Assembly (NCBI GenBank): GCA_035533815.1
Contig: DATLTB010000028.1
Coordinates: forward strand, 1-33,166
Reading direction: 5' to 3'
Origin: JANWKA01 sp035533815
GTDB lineage: Bacteria; Bacteroidota; Bacteroidia; Chitinophagales; Chitinophagaceae
Length of the DNA: 33,166 nt
In this document: positions 32,695 through 33,166 of the stretch, in pieces
How the letters are laid out: the number at the start of each line of letters is the position of its first letter
Numbering within the stretch: the stretch's first letter is position 1
Program-made: the position numbers and the translations under genes
Notes under the pieces: generated by a model
Databases searched by the model: none
What the model saw: only the letters and a program-made list of their open reading frames with translations
Told to the model about the DNA's origin: nothing

Positions 32695-33166
32695 CCAGGC
32701 ATGTCGAAGGAGGAGGCAGAGAATTATTCCCAGGTAAATTGATACGGAATTAGGCAGGGGTGGTTTAAAACTGGTTAAAAAGGGGGCTTTCTTAAACCCG
32801 AAAGAAAGCAGGTTGGCAGAAGCCGCCGGACTTTGCTCCGGTGTTCAGGGATATTCCATCACCCATGCCGGCATCCCGCGACCCCTGAAAAAATAAGCCG
32901 GTATTCGAGAATTTACTTCCTGATCAACCGTTATTCCAGGCTGATCTAAGGCAGTTGGCCTAATATGAAAAAGTTTCCAGGATGATTTTACGGCTGGATT
33001 TTTGGCCATTTTCCGGAAATGATCCATGAAGATTCTCTTTTTAAATGACTGATTTATTTTGCCCGATAGGGTGCTCTATCCCTGTCATTGTGTTGATACG
33101 GGGTGCGGCATGTCGAAGTTTGAAACTTCCTGCATTGGCAGTTTCTGGTTAGTTAATTACTTCTTT
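32695..33166. other. Right-edge region of about 470 bases without a recognisable gene
   Basis: No convincing gene is present; a 60-codon minus-strand frame at 32845-33027 has no family I recognise. Inverted repeats are frequent: GCTTTCTT/AAGAAAGC at 32786-32809, CCGGA/TCCGG near 32827-32842, GATAG/CTATC at 33065-33080 and GAAGTTT/AAACTTC at 33115-33129. The first is followed by CCCCTTTTT on the minus strand, so it may terminate a minus-strand transcript. The sequence GGCATGTCGAAG is repeated near 32699 and 33107. Confidence 0.4.

Overview
The window looks like ordinary chromosomal DNA from a member of the Bacteroidota. The evidence is the protein families and their arrangement: a ketol-acid reductoisomerase of the Bacteroides type, a secreted TlpA-like thioredoxin, a bleomycin-hydrolase-like C1 peptidase with a signal peptide, an SSS symporter, and GH20, GH31 and GH36-like secreted glycosidases. 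Genes generally lack clear Shine-Dalgarno sequences and several promoter-like sites match the TAnnTTTG -7 element of this phylum. No SusC/SusD pair, rRNA, tRNA, CRISPR array, transposase or prophage gene was recognised. The sequence does not fix the genus.

Layout. At 67-3218 (minus strand) a secreted GH20 beta-hexosaminidase is translationally coupled to a PLP-dependent ACC-deaminase/D-cysteine-desulfhydrase homologue whose C-terminus is replaced by hairpin-rich DNA at the left edge. At 3440-4609 (minus) lies an AT-rich TlpA-like gene. At 4861-6824 (plus) a sugar nucleotidyltransferase overlaps a NahK-like anomeric kinase, a natural sink for hexosamines freed by the GH20 enzyme. At 6938-9358 (plus) is a secreted GH31 alpha-glucosidase preceded by a perfect palindrome.

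At 9480-15813 (plus) is the isoleucine/valine operon ilvD-ilvB-ilvN-ilvC-ilvA. It is preceded by an isoleucine-rich 36-residue leader peptide and a terminator/antiterminator pair, so the operon is probably controlled by ribosome-mediated attenuation. At 15912-19692 (minus) gnd-zwf-pgl form the complete oxidative pentose phosphate operon. At 19819-21775 (plus) are a PuuB-like FAD oxidoreductase and a TMEM175-type potassium channel homologue. At 21856-25255 (plus) an SSS symporter, a small two-helix membrane protein and a xylulokinase form a pentose-uptake operon.

The right part holds an OprB-like carbohydrate porin (25670-26956, minus), the C1 peptidase (27430-28617, minus), an aldose-1-epimerase homologue (28760-29713, plus) and a 956-residue secreted GH36-like glycosidase (29824-32694, plus). 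The last 470 bases have no recognisable gene.

Taken together, the window couples outer-membrane and periplasmic glycan or sugar breakdown (GH20, GH31, GH36-like, porin, mutarotase, symporter, kinases) to central metabolism (oxidative pentose phosphate pathway) and branched-chain amino acid synthesis. No wholly new multi-gene system was found. The most informative observations are the ilv attenuator with its repeated promoter motif, the broken deaminase gene at the left edge, the unassigned GH36-like enzyme, and the kinase/nucleotidyltransferase pair of unknown sugar specificity.
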